From Kitasatospora arboriphila (GTDB lineage: Bacteria; Actinomycetota; Actinomycetes; Mycobacteriales; Mycobacteriaceae), in assembly GCF_000717275.1 (NCBI RefSeq), contig NZ_JNYV01000003.1, positions 496,001 through 560,000 of the forward strand: a stretch of 64,000 nt of DNA, read 5' to 3'. How positions within the stretch are numbered: the first letter of the stretch is position 1; every line of letters begins with the position of its first letter. The notes beneath the pieces were generated by a model. That model worked only from the letters and a program-made list of their open reading frames with translations, searched no databases and was not told the origin of the DNA. Positions 39,205-47,043 of this stretch are shown piece by piece. The position numbers and the translations under genes are program-made.

Positions 39205-40129
39205 CCGATTCCGCGCGGTCGCCGCAGTGTCGGTGATGCTGTGTGCGGCACTGTGGGTCACGGGGTGCGCGAACCCCGGATCATCGACGCCTCGAACCTC
39301 CGTCACCACGGTGACCGTCACACCGAGTGGCGCATCAGTTCCCGCTACCGGGTCGCCCCCCGCGAACCCGGACGCATCACCAGCCGTCGCGAACGGGGTA
39401 TCGCCATCTTTGGCGAAGGCACTGACCGCGGTTCTGTCCCAGCAACCGGGGTCTGTCGGTGTCGCGATCGGTCCAGTGGGCGGCGACCTTCCGACTCAGG
39501 CGTTCGGCGACCTCGACACCGATGTCGCCTGGTCCACGATCAAGGTGCCACTAGCCCTTGCTGCCCAACGGGCCGGTGGACGAATGGCGTTGTCGGCCAT
39601 CACGGAGGCGATCGTGAACTCCGACAACGCGGCTGCCGAGCAACTGTGGTCGATGCTCGGAACGCCGGCGCAGGCCGCGGCGGCAGTTCAACGGGTGTTG
39701 GCTGAATCCGGAGACACCAAGACGGTGGTCGAGTCGCAACGCGTGCGCTCGGGATTCACCGCATTCGGCCAAACCGAGTGGAGTCTCGTTGATACAGCCG
39801 ATTTCGCGTCGCAGCTGCCTTGCCAGTCGGACAGCAAGAATGTCCTCACGCTGATGCGGGAAGTCGCAGGTAACCAACAGTGGGGTATGCACATGGTTGA
39901 GGGCGCTGCCGTCAAGGGCGGATGGGGGCCGGGTGTCGGCAGTGGTTACCTCGTACGGCAGCTTGCGATCGTGCCGACAGCCAACGGCGACGTTGCGATC
40001 GCGATGGCCACCACTGCCGATTCCGGCACTTTCGAGGCCGGAACGGCGATCCTCGATACTGTCAGCGCATGGCTGTCCACTCGTCTCGACCAACTCCCCG
40101 CCGGCGTATGCGATCAGGCCGTCCGATAG
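39182..40129 (+). CDS. lipoprotein with serine beta-lactamase/PBP-like motifs
   Basis: 315 residues. The lipobox L-W-V-T-G-C gives the acylated C29, followed by a Ser/Thr/Pro linker to about residue 70. The domain then shows S118-T-I-K121 (SxxK), S147-D-N149 (SDN) and K-G-G-W near residue 241 (a KTG-like box), the three catalytic elements of the penicillin-recognising serine hydrolases. The SxxK to SDN distance (29 residues) is shorter than in class A beta-lactamases (60), so the enzyme may be reduced or inactive. It overlaps the kinase gene by 23 bp and the SIMPL gene by 22 bp. Confidence 0.8.
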   Translation: MPLSISTDRFRAVAAVSVMLCAALWVTGCANPGSSTPRTSVTTVTVTPSGASVPATGSPPANPDASPAVANGVSPSLAKALTAVLSQQPGSVGVAIGPVGGDLPTQAFGDLDTDVAWSTIKVPLALAAQRAGGRMALSAITEAIVNSDNAAAEQLWSMLGTPAQAAAAVQRVLAESGDTKTVVESQRVRSGFTAFGQTEWSLVDTADFASQLPCQSDSKNVLTLMREVAGNQQWGMHMVEGAAVKGGWGPGVGSGYLVRQLAIVPTANGDVAIAMATTADSGTFEAGTAILDTVSAWLSTRLDQLPAGVCDQAVR

Positions 40130-40845
40130 CGCGAGTTGCCTGTGCCCTGATCAGCTCCGCTGTGGTGCTCGCGGTCGCCGTGGGATGTGGCAGCGACGAA
40201 CCGTCCGATCCCGGGAACCAGAGGTCGGTGACGGTTGTCGGCAACGGCGAGGTGAAGGGCGCGCCGGATACCCTGCGTGCCGATCTCGGGGTGGAGGCAA
40301 CGGGCGACGACGTGTCCGGTGCCATCAACGCGGCCAACGCGAGCATTCAGGCACTGACCGACGCGGTGGTCAACGCCGGTGTACCGCGGGAGGACGTACA
40401 GACCCAGCAGGTCACCCTCACCCCGGACTACTCGACGCCCTCTCCAGGCGGCTCCAGTGCGATCACGGGCTACCGGGCCACCAACTCACTTCGAGTCGAG
40501 ATCCACGATCTGGCAAAAGCTTCCGACGTGTTGACGGCAGCGGTCAATGCCGGAGGTGATGCCACCAGGATCAGCAACGTGTCGTTTGTGATCGACGACG
40601 ACTCAGAGCTCGTGACCAACGCGAGAGAGCAGGCGTTCAACGACGCGCGCGAACGCGCTCAACAGTACGCCGGGCTGTCCGGAGACGAGCTGGGCAAGGT
40701 GTTGACCATCGACGAAACCACAAGTGGCCAAGAGGTTTCGGCGTCCGATCAGATGCGGTCGGCGATGGTCGACACTGCAGTGCCGCTGGAACCCGGACAG
40801 CAGACAGTCAGCTTCACCGTCACGGTGAAGTGGCAACTGAAATAG
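40108..40845 (+). CDS. SIMPL (DUF541) domain lipoprotein
   Basis: 245 residues from ATG 40108. The signal ends V-A-V-G-C, a plausible lipobox although not perfect. The SIMPL domain begins V-T-V-V-G-N-G-E-V and includes T-G-Y-R-A-T-N-S-L-R-V-E-I and A-R-E-R-A-Q-Q-Y-A; it ends V-S-F-T-V-T-V-K-W-Q-L. SIMPL proteins (BP26, SIMPL of IRAK signalling) form outer ring-like assemblies and have been linked to oxidative stress; no reaction is known. It overlaps the previous gene by 22 bp. An upstream ATG (40069) is a less likely start. Confidence 0.88.
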   Translation: MRSGRPIARVACALISSAVVLAVAVGCGSDEPSDPGNQRSVTVVGNGEVKGAPDTLRADLGVEATGDDVSGAINAANASIQALTDAVVNAGVPREDVQTQQVTLTPDYSTPSPGGSSAITGYRATNSLRVEIHDLAKASDVLTAAVNAGGDATRISNVSFVIDDDSELVTNAREQAFNDARERAQQYAGLSGDELGKVLTIDETTSGQEVSASDQMRSAMVDTAVPLEPGQQTVSFTVTVKWQLK

Positions 40846-40864
40846 CCGGTACCCTTGCGATGTC

Positions 40865-42274
40865 CTATCTGGGCGAGCCCGGAACCCAGCATCCGTGCAG
40901 GCCCGCGGGCACGCGGATGGGCAGGTCGATGGTGCAGAGCGGGCCCGTCTCCGGACTGTCCTCAGGGAAGATGTAGAAGGCAGACATCATCGTTTCGATG
41001 TCGGTACCGATTGTCCCCCAGTAGTTGTTGGTGTCTCCGGACATGAAGATCGGTTCACCGACGCTGACCGATCCGGAGTCCCAGAACGTCTGGCCACCCG
41101 ACGTCAGGTTGTCGAAGAACACGGTGTTGATGCCGTCGGCCGCACCGGGCAGCTGTCCGGCGGTGGCGATGGCACCGTGTGGCCGGGTCAACAAACGGTC
41201 GTCGACCCTGGGGAACTCGACATCGGAGTCGCTCAAGATGGTGTGCGTGCACCGCCCCTTCGCCGGATCGAGCACCGTGCGCGTGATGTTGCCGACGGAT
41301 GGATCGTCCGTGATGCCAAGGGCTTCCGGCTGATTCCACCAGACGTAGTCGATGACCACCTCTCCGGTGGGGGTGTCGTAGGCGTTTGCGAAGTGCCACA
41401 CCCAGAATGCATCTGTTTCGATCCATCTCACCGCTGAACCGTCCCGGGGAACAAGCGCTATCCGGGTGCCGAGTTCGGGCTGCCATTCCAGTGGCGACCC
41501 TCCGGTGGCGAATGCCCCGAAGATGTCGAACTTCAGCGGACAGACGAAGATGACCGCGTACTTCTCGGTCAATGCCATGTCGTGAATCATCATCGGTGCG
41601 TTCACGCCGTCGATGGCTGTGGGCGGACGGGTGCATGTGCCGTCTGCGGACACCACCGACCAGGTGAGGTAGGGGGCCTCGAACGCGTAGTTGAAGAGGA
41701 CCATCTCGCCATTGGACGGATCTATCTTCGGATGGGCAGTGCTACCGACAAGCATTGCGCCATCGCATGTCTCGCGGCCGATCGTGCTGAGGTCGGCAGG
41801 GTCGAGTGCATACGGTGGAGCGGTCTCGGCCATGGCCAGCAACCGTCCCCCGTGTTTGACGACGTTGATGTCGGGGAGATCGCGCCCGGTGTTCGCAACG
41901 CCCGGGCCGAGGTCGTCGGCGGTGGGGGAATAGGGGTCGAAGATCCCGGACCAGAGGGCGCGGCCGGCCTTCTCCTCGGCGATCACCGCCGGGGTTCGGA
42001 CAAAACGGTTCCGGTATCCCGCTGTGGTGCCGTCGAAGTCGACCTGATGGACCATCGCGTCGCCGTCGAGCGGGTAGTTGTAACTCCCGATCGGATCGAA
42101 GCGAGGGTTGGGCCCGTTGCGGAGATAGCTCCCGACCAGGTCCGGGGGAAGCTCACCAGTGATGGGGAGACCGGTGACGTCGACTTCTTGGCGCTGCGGG
42201 GCAAACACTCCCGACAGGTACGGGTGGTTCGCCATGTCGACCACCGCGGGCCGGGGAACGTGGGGCGAGGTCAT
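40865..42274 (-). CDS. carotenoid cleavage oxygenase (RPE65 family)
   Basis: 469 residues. The four iron-binding histidines of the seven-bladed propeller are identifiable in S-T-A-H-P-K, M-I-H-D-M-A, W-V-W-H-F-A-N and the C-terminal G-L-H-G-C-W-V-P. The start L-R-N-G-P-N-P-x-F-D and L-D-G-D-A-M-V-H segments are also conserved. The family splits conjugated double bonds in carotenoids, apocarotenoids or stilbenes; the substrate is not readable. Its ATG overlaps the stop of the small gene upstream (42271), so both are probably expressed together. Confidence 0.93.
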   Translation of the reverse strand: MTSPHVPRPAVVDMANHPYLSGVFAPQRQEVDVTGLPITGELPPDLVGSYLRNGPNPRFDPIGSYNYPLDGDAMVHQVDFDGTTAGYRNRFVRTPAVIAEEKAGRALWSGIFDPYSPTADDLGPGVANTGRDLPDINVVKHGGRLLAMAETAPPYALDPADLSTIGRETCDGAMLVGSTAHPKIDPSNGEMVLFNYAFEAPYLTWSVVSADGTCTRPPTAIDGVNAPMMIHDMALTEKYAVIFVCPLKFDIFGAFATGGSPLEWQPELGTRIALVPRDGSAVRWIETDAFWVWHFANAYDTPTGEVVIDYVWWNQPEALGITDDPSVGNITRTVLDPAKGRCTHTILSDSDVEFPRVDDRLLTRPHGAIATAGQLPGAADGINTVFFDNLTSGGQTFWDSGSVSVGEPIFMSGDTNNYWGTIGTDIETMMSAFYIFPEDSPETGPLCTIDLPIRVPAGLHGCWVPGSPR

Positions 42275-42579
42275 TGCGTCGGCGGCTGGCTGCGATCACG
42301 TGCAGCTGCGAGGCCGGCGAGTAGTGCGTCGACCTTGTCGCTATTCGCCGCCGGTGTCATCAAGCCGACAAAGGGAGGGCGGTCGAAGGTCAACGTGACC
42401 TGGATGAGCTGTTCCCGATCCCCGCCGAACAGCTTCTTGCGGCGATCGATTTCTTTCACATCGGCAGAGACGAAGGACGCCGCCGGGAGCCGCGTCTTGG
42501 ACGTGCCTCCCCGAAGTTTCTCGAACCATTCACCGTCGAGTACCACGGTCTCGTTGGACAAGCCACGAACCTCGATCAT
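42271..42579 (-). CDS. small protein of unknown function, coupled to the carotenoid oxygenase gene
   Basis: 102 residues with a good ribosome site (AGGAAGG) before ATG 42579. It appears beta-rich (M-I-E-V-R-G-L-S, E-T-V-V-L-D-G-E-W-F, I-Q-V-T-L-T-F-D-R-P-P-F-V-G-L), with a C-terminal helix. This order of strands plus one helix recalls PH-like domains, but that is only an impression. No cysteine, no signal peptide. The four-base overlap (ATGA) with the oxygenase gene suggests a shared role or shared expression. Confidence 0.65.
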   Translation of the reverse strand: MIEVRGLSNETVVLDGEWFEKLRGGTSKTRLPAASFVSADVKEIDRRKKLFGGDREQLIQVTLTFDRPPFVGLMTPAANSDKVDALLAGLAAARDRSQPPTQ

Positions 42580-42706
42580 CGGTCGCCTTCCTGCAGCCCG
42601 TTGAGGCGCAAGGCGGATATGCCAGAAACCAGGACGGCCGCGCCGCGTGAATTGTAATACGCGGACACGGCCGTTCGGGGGTCATCGGTCATGCATCGGG
42701 CATTCT

Positions 42707-43129
42707 TCAGTCGTCGGTGACAACCAGGTTCACGTCGATGTTGCCGCGGGTGGCGTTCGAGTATGGGCACACTTCGTGAGCCTTCTCTGTCAGTTTCTGT
42801 GCGGTGTCGTGGTCGACGTTCGGCAATGTCACCTCTAGTTCGACCGCGAGCCCGAAGCCGCCGTTGTCGAGGCTGCCGATGGAGACCCGTGCGCCCACCG
42901 CCGAGTCGGACACATCCGCCTTCTCCTGGCCGGCCACCAGCCGCAGGGCCGAGTGGAAGCATGCGGCGTATCCGGCTGCGAAGAGCTGCTCGGGGTTGGT
43001 GCCGACACCGTTGCCGCCCATTTCCTTGGGGATCGAGAGTTCGAGGTCCACTTTGCCGTCCGAGGTGCGGGCGCGGCCGTCGCGGCCTTCTCCGGTGGCC
43101 AGTGCCTCCGCGGTGTAAATAGCTTTCAT
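42707..43129 (-). CDS. ohr: organic hydroperoxide resistance protein
   Basis: 140 residues from ATG 43129 (M-K-A-I-Y-T-A-E-A); the GTG three bases earlier is less likely because ATG forms TGATG with the ohrR stop. The OsmC/Ohr fold has its two reactive cysteines in A-A-C-F-H-S-A-L and E-V-C-P-Y-S-N-A-T-R-G. The enzyme reduces organic and fatty-acid hydroperoxides using dihydrolipoamide-type thiols. It is translated after ohrR on the same strand. Confidence 0.95.
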   Translation of the reverse strand: MKAIYTAEALATGEGRDGRARTSDGKVDLELSIPKEMGGNGVGTNPEQLFAAGYAACFHSALRLVAGQEKADVSDSAVGARVSIGSLDNGGFGLAVELEVTLPNVDHDTAQKLTEKAHEVCPYSNATRGNIDVNLVVTDD

Positions 43130-43605
43130 CACAATGCCTTTCGTTGTCGGGTCTTCTGTTCGTCGGCTTGAGCGGCGCCGGCCTGTCGTAACGCAGAGGT
43201 CAGCGACTGGGCCGCGTCACGCAAGTTCGTCAGTTCGAGCTCTGTCAGATCGGTTGCCGCGAAGAGGTTTTGAGGTATGCACTCTGCGCGGCGTTCGAGG
43301 TCGCGGCCCTTATCGGTCAACGTGATCTCGACCGATCGCTCATCGGAGGGTGTCCGCTGACGCACCAGGAGGCCGGCGGACTCGAGGCGTTTGAGCAGTG
43401 GGGACAGGGTTCCCGAATCCAGTTGAAGTCGTTCACCCAGCCGCCGGACGGTGATGGGTTCGTCCTCCCACAGAACCAGGAGAACCAGGTATTGGGGATA
43501 GGTCAGACCGAGCTCGTCGAGAATCGGCCGGTAGGCGGCCGTTGTTGCCCGCGACGCCGAATACAGCGCAAAGCAGAGTTGCTGATCAAGCCGAAGTGCG
43601 GACAT
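43129..43605 (-). CDS. ohrR: MarR-family organic hydroperoxide sensor OhrR
   Basis: 158 residues from ATG 43605 (M-S-A-L-R-L-D-Q-Q-L-C-F-A-L-Y-S-A-S-R). The cysteine in Q-Q-L-C-F is the peroxide-sensing residue conserved in OhrR. The winged helix includes D-S-G-T-L-S-P-L-L-K-R-L-E-S-A-G-L and R-T-P-S-D-E-R-S-V-E-I. A GTG at 43623 is in frame but lies inside the palindromic operator and is rejected as the start. The stop overlaps the ohr start (TGATG), so the sensor and its target enzyme form one autoregulated operon. Confidence 0.92.
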   Translation of the reverse strand: MSALRLDQQLCFALYSASRATTAAYRPILDELGLTYPQYLVLLVLWEDEPITVRRLGERLQLDSGTLSPLLKRLESAGLLVRQRTPSDERSVEITLTDKGRDLERRAECIPQNLFAATDLTELELTNLRDAAQSLTSALRQAGAAQADEQKTRQRKAL

Positions 43606-43620
43606 GCCGAAATGGTAGAC

Positions 43621-43635
43621 CACAATTCAGTTGTG
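43621..43635. promoter_or_regulatory. candidate OhrR operator
   Basis: CACAATTCAGTTGTG is an inverted repeat with perfect five-base arms (CACAA/TTGTG) located 15 bp upstream of the ohrR ATG. It resembles OhrR sites of the type ACAATT...AATTGT. Confidence 0.7.
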
Positions 43636-43654
43636 CGCAATCAAATGGCGCCCG

Positions 43655-44173
43655 TCAGGTGGCGGTCGACGCCCGTTCGAACAGTCCGGCAATGTACGCG
43701 GCCTGCCCGGCGTGCTGCAGGTCATCTGAGATGACGCTGATGAGACGCACCGCGAGCGTGACCGGCGGATCCCAGCGATCGTCCACGATCCGGTCGAGAT
43801 CGTCGGAGCCGATGGTCTGCAGGTACGACAGCGTGCTCGCGTGCACCGCATCGTGGTATCCCAGGAGGTCTTGAGCGCTCGCAACGACCTGACCGACCTC
43901 ATCTGATGTCTGTCCGTAACCGATGGCGCCGGTGTCAAAGGGCAGCGCGAACCGCGCCTCCCATCCGTCGCCGGTCCACACCTGTTCGGTCCCGGCAACC
44001 TCTGCGACGTGATCGTCCTGAACCCGGGTGAGATGCCAGATCAGCCAGGCGATCGTGTTCGCCTCGGGATCAGGCCGATATATGAGGGCAGACTCCGGCA
44101 GATCCTGGAGTGTCTCGTGGACAACTTCCTTGATCCGGTCGAACGCGTCGGTCAGGAGTGCAGATTCGTTCAC
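43655..44173 (-). CDS. DinB superfamily protein, probable mycothiol-dependent enzyme
   Basis: 172 residues from GTG 44173 (V-N-E-S-A-L-L-T-D-A-F), preceded by GAAGGA. The four-helix DinB fold shows the metal histidines in W-H-L-T-R and L-Q-H-A-G-Q-A-A-Y. The start of the domain (P-D-P-E-A-N-T-I-A-W-L-I-W-H) is typical of the DUF664/mycothiol S-transferase-like group. Mycothiol is the low-molecular thiol of this order, so a detoxifying transferase is likely but unproven. It neighbours the ohr operon, which fits a thiol/oxidant theme. Confidence 0.85.
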   Translation of the reverse strand: MNESALLTDAFDRIKEVVHETLQDLPESALIYRPDPEANTIAWLIWHLTRVQDDHVAEVAGTEQVWTGDGWEARFALPFDTGAIGYGQTSDEVGQVVASAQDLLGYHDAVHASTLSYLQTIGSDDLDRIVDDRWDPPVTLAVRLISVISDDLQHAGQAAYIAGLFERASTAT

Positions 44174-44297
44174 GGTGTTCCTTCCGTCAAGTTCTGGTTG
44201 CGCACTCCACATCTACTCCGCGAAACCGTCTCCATGGGCGTTGGCGGGAGCGTGTGACCTCAGAAATGGTGCACATCGGACCAATCGGTGGAACCGT

Positions 44298-45986
44298 GTG
44301 AGTGTGAGCAATGAAATGCCGACCCTCGTTCTCGGACCCATCCTTCGCTACGTGGACAACACGCGGGCCACCATCTGGGTGGAGACCGATCGTGAGTGCA
44401 CCGTGGAGGTGCGGACCTCGACCGGCCAGAGCGGTGCCGAGAACACGTGGTCCGTACACGAGCACCACTTCGCCATCGTGCAGTTGGTCGATCTGCCCTC
44501 CGGGTCAGTGGTCGACTATTCGGTGACGTTGCGATCGTCCGCGGATCCGGTGGTCGAGGCCTCTCCCACGGTGGCCGCCGGCGGCACATTGCGGACCGCG
44601 GCCGAGGACGATGCCCTGACGGTTGCGTTCGGCTCGTGCCGGCGCGGCGATACCTACGACGAGGACCGGCTCAAGGCGATCGGGGCCGACGGGCTCGCCG
44701 GTCTGGCCGCACGGGTGAAAGATCAGGACGCCGAGCAGTGGCCGCAATTGCTCCTGCTTCTCGGAGATCAGGTGTATGCCGACGATCCGTCCCCCGAGAT
44801 CAAAGAACGGCTGCGCGAACGCCGCGAGACACAGAAGGATCCGGAACTGGGCGAGGAAGTACTCGAGGAGATCTGTGACTTCGAGGAGTACACCTGGCTG
44901 TATCGGGAGTCGTGGGGCGCCGAGCAGGTCACCGGGCTGATGGCCACCATCCCGAGCTGCATGATCCTCGACGACCACGATCTGCGCGACGACTGGAACT
45001 CGTCGCTCGATTGGCGAAAAGACATCGAGCAGAAGCCGTGGTGGCACCGAAGGGTGGTCGGGGCATTCTCCTCCTATTGGATTTACCAGCACCTCGGCAA
45101 TCTCTCGCCTGACGAGCTGCAGAACGACGAGCTCTACCTGGCTGTTCGTGGCGCGGCCACGGCCGAAGAACGCGAAAAGCTGCTGTCGGACTTCTCGCTC
45201 CGCGCCGACAGCGAGCCGACGTCCGCGCGCTGGAGTTATGTCCGCGACCTCGGGAACACCCGGATCATCATGATCGATTCGCGCTGTTCACGTGATCTGA
45301 CACCCGAACGGCGTGCGATGCTGGACGAGGCCGAGTGGAAGTGGTTGCGCGAGCAGGCACTTGGGACCGATGCACGCCACATCGTCTTCGGTACGTCACT
45401 GCCATACCTGATGCTGCCGGCACTCCATCACCTCGAGCAGTGGAACGAAGCCGTCGCGCAGGGCGCGTGGGGTAAACGCTGGGGCAAGGTGGGGGAGAAG
45501 CTGCGGCTCGCTCTGGACCTCGAGCACTGGGCCGCCTTTGGCAAGTCCTTCGAAGACATGGTCGGTCTGGTCGAAGAGATCGTCGATCGTCCCAACCCAC
45601 CCGCCAGCGCCTTGTGGTTGTCCGGCGATGTGCACTGTTCCTATGTCGCCGAGGCCGAGCTGACCCGTACCTCGACCGATTCGACCGTGCTCTATCAGCT
45701 GACCATGTCGCCGTTCCGGAATCCCCTCGACCTGCCCATTCGTGTGGTCAACCGTCTCGCTATCCGAAAGCCGATGGTCAGGTTCCTGCGGTTCCTCGCC
45801 CACCGTGCCGGGCTGGAGGACCATCCGATCACCTGGCAGGCCGAGGCGGGTCCCTGGTTCGACAATGGCGTGATGTCGCTGCGGCTCGATGGTGAGTCCG
45901 CGTCTGTGCAAGTCGACCACGCGCAGACCGGCCCGGGAGGATCGCAGAAGCTGGTGCAGACCCACCAGATGCAGCTCACGACCTGA
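44298..45986 (+). CDS. PhoD-like phosphatase/metallophosphoesterase
   Basis: About 562 residues from GTG 44298; GTG 44304 and ATG 44316 are alternatives. An N-terminal beta-sandwich (to about 100) precedes the metallophosphatase domain with G-S-C-R-R-G, L-L-G-D-Q-V-Y-A-D-D, D-D-H-D-L-R-D-D-W and S-G-D-V-H-C-S-Y, the metal-ligand set of PhoD. No signal peptide is present, unlike classical Tat-exported PhoD, so it may act in the cytosol. The natural substrate is unknown. Divergent from the DinB-family gene. Confidence 0.9.
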   Translation: MSVSNEMPTLVLGPILRYVDNTRATIWVETDRECTVEVRTSTGQSGAENTWSVHEHHFAIVQLVDLPSGSVVDYSVTLRSSADPVVEASPTVAAGGTLRTAAEDDALTVAFGSCRRGDTYDEDRLKAIGADGLAGLAARVKDQDAEQWPQLLLLLGDQVYADDPSPEIKERLRERRETQKDPELGEEVLEEICDFEEYTWLYRESWGAEQVTGLMATIPSCMILDDHDLRDDWNSSLDWRKDIEQKPWWHRRVVGAFSSYWIYQHLGNLSPDELQNDELYLAVRGAATAEEREKLLSDFSLRADSEPTSARWSYVRDLGNTRIIMIDSRCSRDLTPERRAMLDEAEWKWLREQALGTDARHIVFGTSLPYLMLPALHHLEQWNEAVAQGAWGKRWGKVGEKLRLALDLEHWAAFGKSFEDMVGLVEEIVDRPNPPASALWLSGDVHCSYVAEAELTRTSTDSTVLYQLTMSPFRNPLDLPIRVVNRLAIRKPMVRFLRFLAHRAGLEDHPITWQAEAGPWFDNGVMSLRLDGESASVQVDHAQTGPGGSQKLVQTHQMQLTT

Positions 45987-46036
45987 TCGGTCGAACCGAG
46001 GGTGTCGTTCGGGCGCGCATCGCTACCCTCGGATAC

Positions 46037-46240
46037 ATGAGCATCAGCAAGAACGACTCGGTGTCATGGAATACCCCGCAAGGCGAGACAGAAGGGAAAG
46101 CCGTCGAGAAGAGAACAAAGCCTTTTACTTTTTCAGGTCAGAAATTCAATGCAAGTGATGACGAACCCTATTGGATAGTCGAGTCCGCAAAGAGCGGTTC
46201 GAAGGCCGCGCACAAAGAATCGTCATTGAAGAAGAAATGA
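46037..46240 (+). CDS. DUF2945 (hypervirulence-associated Tudor-like) small protein
   Basis: 67 residues. The family pattern is clear: D-x-V-S-W-N-T-P-Q-G-E-T-E-G at the start, A-S-D-D-E-P-Y-W-I-V-E-S and K-S-G-S-K-A-A-H-K at the end. The fold is a small Tudor-like barrel; the role is unknown. The coding sequence is clearly richer in A and T than its neighbours (for example the Lys codons AAA and AAG mixed, TTT-rich middle), which suggests acquisition from another source. Confidence 0.88.
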   Translation: MSISKNDSVSWNTPQGETEGKAVEKRTKPFTFSGQKFNASDDEPYWIVESAKSGSKAAHKESSLKKK

Positions 46241-46342
46241 CATGCCCGTATTCGCTCGCGGTCAAACATCCATGAGGGAGTGCCGACGGCGAAACGCCTT
46301 GCCGGAGAGGTCTGCTCGGCTGAGCTCAGCGGCAGTGAAGAC

Positions 46343-46386
46343 AAAAAAGTGGGTGACCGGCGATTTCTCGCTGGTCACCCACTCTT
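46343..46386 (-). terminator. Rho-independent terminator of cspA
   Basis: The stem GTGGGTGACC/GGTCACCCAC is a perfect 10-bp pair around a 14-base loop. On the minus strand it is followed by CTTTTTTGTC, a T-run, as expected after the cspA stop at 46403. Confidence 0.85.
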
Positions 46387-46402
46387 TGGAAGTCTGGCGA
46401 TC

Positions 46403-46606
46403 TCAGATCGCGGTTACTCCGGTGGCCTGCGGGCCTTTAGCGCCCTGGCCGATCTCGAACTCGACTCGCTGATTCTCTTCGAGGGTGCGGAAGCCGCCGC
46501 CCTGGATCTCAGAGTAATGAACGAAGACGTCATCCGAGCCGCCGTCGGGGGCGATGAAGCCGAAGCCTTTTTCGCCGTTGAACCATTTCACAGTTCCCTG
46601 TGCCAT
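46403..46606 (-). CDS. cspA: cold shock protein (CspA family)
   Basis: 67 residues, standard size. The RNA-binding motifs RNP1 (K-G-F-G-F-I) and RNP2 (V-F-V-H-Y) are intact, as is the start G-T-V-K-W-F-N-G-E. It is a single-stranded nucleic acid chaperone induced by cold or active in normal growth. A ribosome site GAGAGAAG lies upstream. A promoter-like CACTATGTG about 60 bp before the start would give an untranslated leader shorter than in E. coli cspA. A strong terminator follows. Confidence 0.97.
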   Translation of the reverse strand: MAQGTVKWFNGEKGFGFIAPDGGSDDVFVHYSEIQGGGFRTLEENQRVEFEIGQGAKGPQATGVTAI

Positions 46607-46761
46607 ATTAAAGTACTTCTCTCTTTTTTGCTGCAGAGCGCATGAACACGCCCCTGCACATAGTGTTGCACGGATTGCGCGAAAGCGATAGCGCAGAGGC
46701 GAAAAATGTTCGCGCGTCCTCGCTCGGGCACCGTTCGGGGCTGATCAACACGGTTCCGTGG

Positions 46762-46965
46762 CTATTGGCCGCGGCCGGTCTCGCTCTGCAGCTTGTCGAT
46801 CATCTCCGAGGCCTGAGCCTTGTTGAGGTCGTCCGGGACCTCTTCCCCGGCTTCCTGGGCCAGAGTTTCGAGGTAGCTCTGTTGCGGTCCGGTGGCCGGC
46901 TCATCGCCGGTGACCCAGTCGGAGGGGTCCTTTTCGGGATTCTGCTGGATGTTTGATTCGCTCAT
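46762..46965 (-). CDS. DUF3072 small protein
   Basis: 67 acidic residues. The family segment A-T-G-P-Q-Q-S-Y-L-E-T-L-A-Q-E-A-G-E-E-V-P-D, followed by K-A-Q-A-S-E-M-I-D-K-L-Q, is a short SAP-like helix pair. The function is unknown; the family is widespread in soil actinobacteria and proteobacteria as single small genes. It sits upstream of cspA on the same strand with a 155-bp gap. Confidence 0.88.
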   Translation of the reverse strand: MSESNIQQNPEKDPSDWVTGDEPATGPQQSYLETLAQEAGEEVPDDLNKAQASEMIDKLQSETGRGQ

Positions 46966-47043
46966 GTGTTCGACGGTACCTGTCGGTCGCGGATCGGGCC
47001 ACCGAAGATTCGAGATCGGGCGCGGTGAATCGCAGTTGGTCGG

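Noticed and set aside
42576..42692. 38-residue ORF (M-T-D-D-P-R-T-A-V) just upstream of the 102-residue gene
   Set aside because: It overlaps the next start as ATGA, but is short, has no clear ribosome site and no recognised pattern. It could be a leader peptide; evidence is too thin.
43606..43623. GTG 43623 as the ohrR start
   Set aside because: The codon lies within the CACAA-N5-TTGTG palindrome, so the ATG at 43605 is preferred.
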